NCBI GenBank assembly: GCA_022709625.1
Contig: JAKLIL010000141.1
Coordinates: forward strand, 1-5,577
Length of the DNA stretch: 5,577 bases
Source: Verrucomicrobiota bacterium
GTDB taxonomy: Bacteria > Verrucomicrobiota > Kiritimatiellia > CAIQIC01 > Lenti-01
Reading direction: 5' to 3'
Each line of letters opens with the position of its first letter. Position 1 is the stretch's first letter. Positions 1-5,229 of the stretch are shown piece by piece. The notes under the pieces are model-generated. The model searched no databases, was not told where the DNA came from, and worked only from the letters and a program-made list of their open reading frames with translations. A program made the translations under genes and the position numbers.

Positions 1-1278
1 GTCGAAGCCGACTGCCTCGGCACCGCGGCGCACGTCGCGATGCTCGCCCGCATGCCGCTCCGCCCGCCTCCGCTTTCGAAGCGCGATGCGCGCCGCGTGG
101 TCGCCGAACTCAAGCTCATTGCCGCGGACGCCGCCGCCGGCCGGTTCACCATCGCGCTCGAGGACCAGGACGTGCATTTGGCGATTGAACGGCGGCTCAC
201 GGAGACGCTGGGCGATCTCGGCAAGCGCGTCCATTTGTGCCGCAGCCGCAACGATCAGGTGGCCGTGGACCTCCGGCTCTACGCCAAAACCCGGCTGTTG
301 GACGTTTCCGCCGCCGCCGCCGATCTCGCCTCCGCCTGGCTGGCGTTCGCCCGGCGGCATGCCGCCACCCCGATGGTGGGCCGGACCCACATGCAGCCGG
401 CGATGCCTTCGAGCGTGGGCCTGTGGGCGTCCGCCTGGGCGGAAGGCTTGCTGGACGATCTCCATCTGCTCCGGGCCGCCTACGACTTGAACAACCAATG
501 CCCGCTGGGTTCGGCCGCCAGCTACGGCGTGCCGATGCCCATCGACCGCCAGTTGGCGAGCGCGCTGCTCGGCTTTGCCCGCCCGGTCCACAACGTGCTC
601 CATGCCAACCAGGCCCGGGGCCAGGTGGAGGCGGCGATCCTCTCCGCGCTGGGCCAAATCATGCTCACCCTTTCGCGGTTGGCGCAGGATTTGATCCTTT
701 TCTCGATGCCTGAGTTCGGCTACTTCCGCCTGCCGCCGGCCTTCACGACCGGCAGCAGCATCATGCCGCAGAAACGCAATCCCGACGTCCTTGAATTGCT
801 CCGCGCCAAGACGGCCAAGGTGCTGGCCTATGCCCAGTTGGCGGCGGAAATCGTTCGCGCCGCTCCCTCCGGCTACAACCGGGATTTGCAGGAAATCAAG
901 GAACCGTTCTTCGCCGGTCTGGATGCCACGCTGGCTTCCCTCCGCATTCTCCTGCCGCTGCCGGCCCGGCTCGAAGTGGATGCCGGCGCCTTGCGCCGGG
1001 CGTTCGGTCCGGAGGTGTTTGCGGCCGACCGGGCATTGGAACTGGCCGCCCAGGGCATGCCGTTCCGCGACGCCTACAACGACGTGAAGGCGAATCTCGA
1101 ACGGCTGGCGGGCCGCAGCCCGGACGCCGCCGTGGCCGCCAAACGGCATCTCGGCGCTCCCTTGGGGCTGGATTTTGCCGCGTTGGACGGGCGGGCGCAA
1201 CAAGTGCGAAAATGGACGGCTGCGGAAGCGGCGCACTGCCAGGCCTGCCGGAACCGCCTGCTGGGCAGGAAGAAGTGA
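1..1278 (+). CDS. argH: Argininosuccinate lyase, 5' end outside the window
   Basis: The enzyme splits argininosuccinate into arginine and fumarate, the last step of arginine synthesis, as a cytoplasmic homotetramer. The frame is open from base 1, and the residues before the first ATG at 40 (EADCLGTAAHVAMLA) still fit the ArgH N-terminus, so the gene begins upstream of the window and only some 30-40 residues are missing. Visible family marks are the SRNDQ motif (bases 244-258), GRTHMQP with its active-site His (382-402), the fumarate-lyase signature GSSIMPQKRN with the catalytic Ser loop (751-780), and YNRDLQEIKE (873-902). The C-terminal part is complete and ends in a basic GRKK tail. Compared with well-known ArgH proteins some motifs are variant: GRTHMQP for GYTHLQ, QKRN for QKKN, and an NQCPLGSAASYGV segment where others have PLGAGALAGT. 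These point to a divergent ArgH subgroup rather than to another fumarase-superfamily enzyme. No terminator is evident after it. Confidence 0.95.
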   Translation, partial: VEADCLGTAAHVAMLARMPLRPPPLSKRDARRVVAELKLIAADAAAGRFTIALEDQDVHLAIERRLTETLGDLGKRVHLCRSRNDQVAVDLRLYAKTRLLDVSAAAADLASAWLAFARRHAATPMVGRTHMQPAMPSSVGLWASAWAEGLLDDLHLLRAAYDLNNQCPLGSAASYGVPMPIDRQLASALLGFARPVHNVLHANQARGQVEAAILSALGQIMLTLSRLAQDLILFSMPEFGYFRLPPAFTTGSSIMPQKRNPDVLELLRAKTAKVLAYAQLAAEIVRAAPSGYNRDLQEIKEPFFAGLDATLASLRILLPLPARLEVDAGALRRAFGPEVFAADRALELAAQGMPFRDAYNDVKANLERLAGRSPDAAVAAKRHLGAPLGLDFAALDGRAQQVRKWTAAEAAHCQACRNRLLGRKK

Positions 1279-1294
1279 AAACGTCCGGACTTGT

Positions 1295-1322
1295 TTGACA
1301 GTTCGGATTTGTACGGTAGATT
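1295..1322 (+). promoter_or_regulatory. Putative sigma-70-type promoter of the PilZ-like gene
   Basis: A perfect TTGACA -35 hexamer (1295-1300) is followed after 16 bases by TAGATT (1317-1322), which matches four of six -10 consensus positions. Transcription would start near 1329, about 34 bases before the ATG at 1363. The match was made by eye in a short, relatively AT-rich gap after argH. It would separate the downstream genes from argH transcription, at least in part. Confidence 0.45.
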
Positions 1323-1362
1323 TTTCCGTTGTGGGGAGGGAGAAAAGTGCGGTAAAGACAGA

Positions 1363-1722
1363 ATGACGACCACGGATTACATGTTTGGAGATTACAATGT
1401 TTCTCTCTCGTCGGAAGAAGACCACCCCCCCTTGGGCAAACTGGAAGACCTTCATATCTGCCACTTGGGCATGAAGTTCGTATCGGCGAGCCCCTTGCCC
1501 GAATTCGCCGTCTACGAATTCGAGATTGCGGTCAGGCCCTTGAACGGCGGCCCGAAACCGGCCCCGGTGAAGTGCTGTGGCATCGTGGTGAAATGCGAGC
1601 CCGAAGGGGCCTGCTATCGCACCGTGATCCACTTCGCGGACATCGGCAAGGCCGATGCCGCCTGCCTCGAAGCCGTCACCAAGGCCCAAAAAATGCGCTG
1701 CGACTATTGCGAGAATTGCTGA
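1363..1722 (+). CDS. Small cysteine-rich PilZ-like protein of unknown function
   Basis: This encodes 119 residues with no signal peptide or membrane segment, so it is probably cytoplasmic. Residues 26-92 (from KLEDLHICHLGMKFVS through YEFEI to YRTVIHFADI) read like the beta-barrel of a PilZ domain. The usual D-x-S-x-x-G is replaced by H-I-C-H-L-G, and the N-terminal RxxxR that contacts cyclic di-GMP is absent, so ligand binding is doubtful. Nine cysteines (33, 71, 72, 78, 84, 101, 113, 116, 119) are striking for this size. The last three form C-x2-C-x2-C at the very C-terminus, a possible metal site or redox cluster. ATG 1363 is chosen because the upstream in-frame TTG codons (1291, 1309) lie before the predicted transcription start. 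No good Shine-Dalgarno is close; a GGGGAGGG run sits about 21 bases upstream, and ATG 1381 is a possible alternative. The reading frame looks real: it is flanked by gaps, has a conserved-looking core and ends 170 bases before the next gene. The family assignment is tentative. Confidence 0.7.
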   Translation: MTTTDYMFGDYNVSLSSEEDHPPLGKLEDLHICHLGMKFVSASPLPEFAVYEFEIAVRPLNGGPKPAPVKCCGIVVKCEPEGACYRTVIHFADIGKADAACLEAVTKAQKMRCDYCENC

Positions 1723-1826
1723 AGCCGTTCTGCGGTTTCCGCTCGCGCCTCGAATTGTTCGTCTGGTTCAAACCCCGCAGGGGGGGATTTGGCGTTCGGT
1801 TCATCGTCTTGAATTTGCTCGGAAAC

Positions 1827-1840
1827 GGGTTGCGCAACCC
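1827..1840. repeat. 14-base perfect palindrome upstream of the secreted-protein gene
   Basis: GGGTTGCGCAACCC is a perfect dyad lying 52 bases before the ATG at 1893. It could be an operator, or a 5-bp hairpin with a 4-base loop. It overlaps the TTGCGC box of the candidate promoter downstream. No T-run follows, so it does not look like a classic terminator. Confidence 0.35.
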
Positions 1841-1859
1841 CCTGTCTTTGGCTTATAAG
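1830..1859 (+). promoter_or_regulatory. Weak promoter candidate for the secreted-protein/serS/tilS group
   Basis: TATAAG (1854-1859) matches five of six -10 positions and lies inside a second small palindrome, GCTTATAAGC (1851-1860). The best -35 at acceptable spacing is TTGCGC (1830-1835, 18-base spacer), which matches only three of six positions. The location, about 35 bases before the start codon, is sensible. The rest of the 1723-1892 gap shows no other gene or RNA that I can support. Confidence 0.3.
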
Positions 1860-1878
1860 CATCGGCGTTTGACGTGGC

Positions 1879-1884
1879 GAGGAG
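1879..1884 (+). promoter_or_regulatory. Strong ribosome binding site fixing the start at 1893
   Basis: GAGGAG ends 8 bases before ATG 1893. It decides the start of the secreted-protein gene, whose frame stays open far upstream (to 1572) through non-coding sequence and the preceding gene. It is the only strong Shine-Dalgarno in the window. Confidence 0.8.
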
Positions 1885-1892
1885 ATAACCCG

Positions 1893-2609
1893 ATGAAGAA
1901 AATCTTGCTGTTCTTGCTGGGATTCATGGCCGCCGTGCTGGCGTCGGCGCAGGGGGACCGCGCGTTCGTGCTGGCGACCGCCGGCGAGGTGGATGCCGCC
2001 GTGGCCGATCGCGTCCGCTCCAAAATAGAGGAAATGTCCGGCGCCACCGTGCGCCTCGCCCCGCCGGTGCCGTTACAGCCCGGCCAAAGCCTCGAAGCCA
2101 TCGGCCGGGCCGCCGCCCAGACCTTGGGCGAGAACGATCAGGGGATTATTGTTCTGGCGTGGCCGGATTCCGAGCAGCCCCAGGGCGTATGCCTGCCGGA
2201 TGTTCGGTTCGGTGCCCTGAACATGGCGCGGCTTTCCGCCGGCGTCGATGCCGCCCAACTGGAGCGGCGCGCCAGCCAGGAAGGTCTGCGCGTGCTGTCC
2301 ATGCTCGTGGGCATGTCGCCGTGTCCGTTTCCGCTGTGCGTGTTGACGGGTTTCGAGAAAACCGAGGATCTCGACCGCATGAGCGGCAACTACTGCCCGC
2401 CTTGCCTCGAACGCTTCACCCGGTTGGCGGTCGCCGCCGGTATCCGCATGGTACCGCCGCCTGCGCCAGACGCGTCGGCCGAGGTCGTGCCTCCACCTGC
2501 CGCCGAAGCCGCGCCGGAATCTCAACCGGCGCCTGCCGCGGCTGAACCCGAGGCCGTGAACGCGGTTCCGGCGGCGGAACCCGCCGCTTCGCCCGTCCCA
2601 AGCGAATAG
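1893..2609 (+). CDS. Secreted archaemetzincin-like protein lacking the catalytic zinc site
   Basis: This encodes 238 residues. Residues 1-19 are a clear Sec signal peptide (MKK, a Leu/Phe-rich core, A-S-A before Q20), so the protein is exported; no lipobox is present. Residues about 24-180 form the folded part. Residues about 187-238 are a Pro/Ala/Glu-rich, probably disordered tail. Residues 133-171 follow the spacing of the archaemetzincin signature (HExxHxxGx3C-x4-C-x-M-x17-CxxC). C144-x4-C149 and C168-PP-C171 are kept, with 18 residues between the pairs where the family has 19, and the Gly of the motif is G140. The His/Glu positions read R133, V134, M137 and P143, and the Met is L151. Upstream, GALNMARLS (107-115) resembles the segment before the motif in that family. 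If the relation holds, one structural zinc site stays and the peptidase site is gone, which suggests a binding or scaffold role. This is my motif-level reading and other Cys4 proteins could mimic it. It is probably cotranscribed with serS, 14 bases downstream. Confidence 0.75.
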   Translation: MKKILLFLLGFMAAVLASAQGDRAFVLATAGEVDAAVADRVRSKIEEMSGATVRLAPPVPLQPGQSLEAIGRAAAQTLGENDQGIIVLAWPDSEQPQGVCLPDVRFGALNMARLSAGVDAAQLERRASQEGLRVLSMLVGMSPCPFPLCVLTGFEKTEDLDRMSGNYCPPCLERFTRLAVAAGIRMVPPPAPDASAEVVPPPAAEAAPESQPAPAAAEPEAVNAVPAAEPAASPVPSE

Positions 2610-2623
2610 CCTTTCGGCTTCCC

Positions 2624-3898
2624 ATGCTCGACGTCAAGTTCATCCGCGAGAATCCCAAGCTCGTGCGGGCTCGCCTGAAAACCCGGCATTCCCCCGTGGA
2701 CGTTGCCGCGATTTTGGAACTCGACGAGCGCCGCCGCGCCGCCATCACCGAAGGCGATCGGCTCAAAAACGCCCGCAACGAAGTCTCCAAGAAAATCGGC
2801 GAACTGAAAAAAGCCGGGCAGGACACCGCCGAAATCCAGCGCCAAACGCGCGAAATGGGCGAGCAAATCGCCGCCCTCGACGCCCAGGTGCGCCAAATCG
2901 AGGACGAACAGCGCCAATTGCTGCTCTCCATGCCGAATCTGCCGCACGAGAGCGTACCCGCCGGCGAAGACGCCATGGACAACCAGGTCGTCCGCGAATG
3001 GGGCCACAAGCAGACCTTCGATTTCCAGCCCAAGGACCACGTCGCGCTGGGCGAGGCCCTCGGCTTGTTCGACTTCGAACGCGCCGCGCGCATCTCGGGC
3101 GCCGGCTTTCCCCTGCTCGTCGGCTTGGGCGCCAAGCTCCAGCGCGCCTTGATCCAGTTCATGCTCGATCTGCACGTGGCCCGGCACGGCTACGTCGAGA
3201 TCGCTCCGCCCTACGTCGTCGGCACCGCCGCGATGACCGGCACCGGCCAACTGCCCAAACTGGCCGCCGACATGTACCACGTGCCGCACGACGACCTCTG
3301 GCTGATTCCCACCGGCGAAGTGCCCCTTACCAATCTCTACCGCGAGGAAATCATCCGGGCGCCCCTGCCGATCAAGCTGGTCGCCTACACGCCCTGCTTC
3401 CGGCGCGAGGCCGGCGCCGCCGGCCAGGCCACCCGCGGCCTCATCCGCGTCCACCAGTTCGACAAGGTCGAACTCGTCAAGTTCGTCGCCCCGGAAACCT
3501 CCTATGCCGAACACGAAGCCCTCCTCGCCGACGCGACGGACGTGCTCGAACGACTCGGCCTCGCCTACCGCGTGCTCCTGCTGTGCTCCGGCGACATGAG
3601 CTTCGGCGCCGCCAAGTGCTACGATCTCGAACTCTGGGCCCCCGGCCACAACGGCTGGCTCGAAGTCTCCTCCTGCAGCAACTTCGAGGCCTTCCAGGCC
3701 CGCCGCGCGAACATCCGCTGGAAGAATCCCCAGGGCAAGACCGAGTTCGTCCACACCCTCAACGGTTCCGGCGTGGCCCTGCCGCGCCTCGTCGTCGCCA
3801 TCCTCGAAAACGGCCAGCAGGCCGACGGGTCCGTCGTCCTGCCCGAAGCCTTGCGCCCCTATCTGGGCGGGCTTGAACGCCTCGTTCCGAAAACCTGA
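2624..3898 (+). CDS. serS: Seryl-tRNA synthetase
   Basis: This class II synthetase charges tRNA-Ser (and tRNA-Sec where present) with serine in the cytoplasm, working as a homodimer. The 424-residue length is normal for the family. The N-terminus MLDVKFIRENP is typical. Residues about 28-105 form the long antiparallel coiled-coil arm that grips the tRNA variable arm. Motif 1 lies at about 176-197. The TGE serine-site motif is at 230-232 in IPTGEVPLTNLY (most relatives have TAE). Motif 2 is at 256-283 (YTPCFRREAG...RGLIRVHQFDKVE). EVSSCSNFEAFQARR (347-361) and motif 3 (TLNGSGVALPRLVVAILENGQ, with Arg388) follow. No key residue is missing. ATG 2624 matches the family start, although no Shine-Dalgarno precedes it; a small AGCC-TTTC-GGCT stem sits between the previous stop and this ATG. 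Translation may depend on coupling or on SD-independent initiation. tilS follows within a few bases, forming a translation-related pair. Confidence 0.98.
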   Translation: MLDVKFIRENPKLVRARLKTRHSPVDVAAILELDERRRAAITEGDRLKNARNEVSKKIGELKKAGQDTAEIQRQTREMGEQIAALDAQVRQIEDEQRQLLLSMPNLPHESVPAGEDAMDNQVVREWGHKQTFDFQPKDHVALGEALGLFDFERAARISGAGFPLLVGLGAKLQRALIQFMLDLHVARHGYVEIAPPYVVGTAAMTGTGQLPKLAADMYHVPHDDLWLIPTGEVPLTNLYREEIIRAPLPIKLVAYTPCFRREAGAAGQATRGLIRVHQFDKVELVKFVAPETSYAEHEALLADATDVLERLGLAYRVLLLCSGDMSFGAAKCYDLELWAPGHNGWLEVSSCSNFEAFQARRANIRWKNPQGKTEFVHTLNGSGVALPRLVVAILENGQQADGSVVLPEALRPYLGGLERLVPKT

Positions 3899-3905
3899 GC
3901 CGCCG

Positions 3906-5177
3906 GTGATTGCGACGGTCCAGAAAACCGTGGCCGCGCGCTTTCCGCTTCTCCGCGGAAAGCGCGTTTTGGTTGCCGCCAGCGGCGGCGCCGATTCCAC
4001 CGCGCTCGCGCTCGCCTTGAAGGACCTCGGCGGCGAGATCGTCCTCGCGCACGTCCACCACGGCATCCGCGGGAAGTCCGCCGCCGCCGACGCGCGCTTC
4101 GTCCGCGCCCTCGCCAAGCAACTCCGCGTTCCGTTCCGTCTCGGTCGGTTCGACGTGCCCGGCCTCGCCAAAAAATCCGGCGAATCGCTCGAAATGGCCG
4201 CGCGCCGCGTCCGCCGCGATTTCCTCGTCGCGACGGCCAAGCGCGAAAAAATCCGCTACGTCGCCACGGGCCACACCGCCGACGACCAGGCCGAAACCGT
4301 CCTCCTGCGCATCGCCCGAGGCACGTCGATTGCCGGCCTCGCCGGCATTCCCTATGTTTCGAAACAAAGCGGCGTCGCCTTCGTCCGCCCGCTGCGCGAC
4401 GCGACGCGCCGGCAGGTCGTGGCCTTCCTGAACAGCCGCGGCCAGAACTGGTGCGAAGACGAAACCAATATCTCCGACTTCGCCTTGCGCAACCGCGTGC
4501 GGAACGAAATCCTGCCGCTGCTGGAAAAACGTCTGAACCCGTCCGTCCGGCAGGCGCTCCTCCGCCTCGCCGACATCGCCGCCGCCGAGGACGAAGTCAT
4601 GGCCGCGCTCGCGAAAAAAACGCCGTTGTCGGCCGCGGCGCCCCTCGCGCTCCGTCGCCGGCGGGCGCTCGCGGAACTCCGGCGGCGCGGCCAAGCGCCG
4701 GCCGATCTCGATTTCGCCGCCATTGCCGAATTTTTCCATACCGTGGAAAAACCGCGAAAAGGTTTTCCATACCGTGGAAAAACCGGCCCGAAATTTTCCA
4801 TACTGTGGAAAAACCGGGAAAATATTTTCCATACCGTGGAAAACTCGCCGCTGGCGCCCCGGCTGTGCCTCCGCCGGGGGCGGGGTTTTTCCCGCCGGCC
4901 GGACGAAGTCTGCCTCTCGGCCGCCGCGGTGGGGGAACGGGATCTGCTGTTCCGCAGTTGGCGGGCCGGCGACCGCATCGCGCCCCTCGGTCTGGCCGGC
5001 CGCAAGAAACTGTCGGACGTTTTCACCGATTTGAAGGTGCCGCGCGCCGCGCGCGACGCGTGGGTCGTGGTCGTCTGCGGCGGGGAAATCGCCGCGCTGG
5101 CCGGCTGGCGCGTTGCCCGCCCCTTCGCGGTTCCTTCTCCCCGCGCCCCCTCCTTGCGCATCGGGGTCAGGCATTAA
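3906..5177 (+). CDS. tilS: tRNA(Ile)-lysidine synthetase carrying an internal repeat array
   Basis: TilS attaches lysine to C34 of the tRNA-Ile with CAU anticodon, using ATP, so that the tRNA reads AUA and is charged with Ile rather than Met. It is normally essential. Counting from GTG 3906 (423 residues), the PP-loop SGGADS is at 26-31, HVHHGIRG at 49-56, ESLEMAARRVRRDFL at 93-107, TGHTADDQAETVLLRIARG at 121-139, RPLRD at 161-165 and WCEDETN...RNRVRNEILPLLE at 182-207. The C-terminal TilS domain is at about 349-405 (FRSWRAGDRIAPLGLAGRKKLSDVF...PRAARDAW). Every signature is intact. Residues about 276-312 (FHTVEK, FPYRGK, FSILWK, FHTVEN) are encoded by four palindromic repeats and form a linker-like insert before the last domain. 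The final codons (IGVRH, stop) come from the left arm of the 69-base palindrome. The start is uncertain: GTG 3906 lies 7 bases after serS with only a weak GAG upstream; TTG 3873 (overlapping serS) or GTG 3930 are alternatives. Confidence 0.93.
   Translation: MIATVQKTVAARFPLLRGKRVLVAASGGADSTALALALKDLGGEIVLAHVHHGIRGKSAAADARFVRALAKQLRVPFRLGRFDVPGLAKKSGESLEMAARRVRRDFLVATAKREKIRYVATGHTADDQAETVLLRIARGTSIAGLAGIPYVSKQSGVAFVRPLRDATRRQVVAFLNSRGQNWCEDETNISDFALRNRVRNEILPLLEKRLNPSVRQALLRLADIAAAEDEVMAALAKKTPLSAAAPLALRRRRALAELRRRGQAPADLDFAAIAEFFHTVEKPRKGFPYRGKTGPKFSILWKNRENIFHTVENSPLAPRLCLRRGRGFSRRPDEVCLSAAAVGERDLLFRSWRAGDRIAPLGLAGRKKLSDVFTDLKVPRAARDAWVVVVCGGEIAALAGWRVARPFAVPSPRAPSLRIGVRH
4731..4843. repeat. 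Array of four 19-base dyads at 31-base period inside tilS
   Basis: The unit is TTTTCCATACCGTGGAAAA: 7-base perfect inverted arms around a 5-base centre. Copies lie at 4732-4750, 4763-4781, 4794-4812 and 4825-4843, starting exactly 31 bases apart. The first extends to 8-base arms (4731-4751). Copy 3 has centre TACTG; the other three are identical over the 19 bases. The three 12-base spacers all begin ACCG (ACCGCGAAAAGG, ACCGGCCCGAAA, ACCGGGAAAATA) and then differ. Since 31 is not a multiple of 3, the copies are read in different frames, and none of the three plus frames meets a stop. In RNA each copy can form a hairpin, or the right arm of one can pair with the left arm of the next across a spacer. 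I recall similar dyads dispersed in genes of Kiritimatiellota and Verrucomicrobiota, but cannot check that here. They could be a palindromic mobile repeat, like Rickettsia palindromic elements, or binding sites for a dimeric protein. Confidence 0.93.
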
Positions 5178-5228
5178 GAAAGTTAAGTTTCTTCAAGATT
5201 CTTAACTTTCTTAATGCCTGACCCCGAT
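5160..5228. repeat. 69-base near-perfect palindrome, REP/MITE-like, at a convergent gene junction
   Basis: Arms 5160-5187 and 5201-5228 are perfect 28-base inverted repeats around a 13-base loop. The loop is itself mostly symmetrical (TCTT-C-AAGA, 5190-5198), so about the centre at 5194 only two base pairs of 34 fail to match (T opposite T at 5188/5200 and 5189/5199). The outer part is GC-rich (ATCGGGGTCAGGC) and the inner part AT-rich (ATTAAGAAAGTTAAG). GGGGTCAGGC...GCCTGACCCC ends are, to my recollection, typical of non-coding elements related to REP-associated Y1 (IS200-like) transposases; no transposase is present here and no target duplication is visible, which agrees with Y1 elements. 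The element supplies the last five tilS codons and its TAA (5175-5177) and ends one base short of the exonuclease stop. Transcribed from either side it makes a very stable hairpin, but no T-run follows. Confidence 0.92.
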
Positions 5229-5229
5229 C

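Noticed and set aside
1281..1296. GTCCGGAC palindrome followed by TTGTTT as an argH terminator
   Set aside because: The stem is too short and the T-tract is interrupted; chance is as likely.
1321..1346. TTTTTCCGTTGTGGGG as a decayed copy of the tilS dyad
   Set aside because: Only the TTTTTCC and TGG parts match and the right arm is not AAAA; the similarity is too weak.
1291..1362. TTG start at 1291 for the PilZ-like protein
   Set aside because: It overlaps the predicted promoter, has no ribosome binding site, and the added residues do not look like part of the domain.
1572..1892. N-terminal extension of the secreted protein back to 1572
   Set aside because: It would overlap the PilZ-like gene and bury a clear signal peptide; the strong GAGGAG site fixes the start at 1893.
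2522..4240. A 572-codon open frame on the minus strand across serS and tilS
   Set aside because: It is antisense to two clearly conserved genes and its translation shows no recognisable domain. Long antisense frames are common in GC-rich coding DNA.
4731..4843. CRISPR array
   Set aside because: The repeats are only 19 bases, the spacers 12 bases with a shared ACCG start, and the array lies inside a conserved gene with no cas genes in view.
3759..5174. A 471-codon open frame on the minus strand across tilS
   Set aside because: It is a shadow of tilS, with low-complexity Gly/Arg/Ala composition and the repeat array read in reverse.
4451..5221. Plus-strand frames 4451-5221 and 4723-5034 crossing the array
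   Set aside because: They are out of frame with the intact TilS domains, Arg/Pro-rich, and explained by the stop-free repeat unit.
5160..5228. Ordinary Rho-independent terminator
   Set aside because: The stem is 28 bp, its outer end is followed by no T-run on either strand, and the symmetry continues through the loop. It may still hinder read-through.
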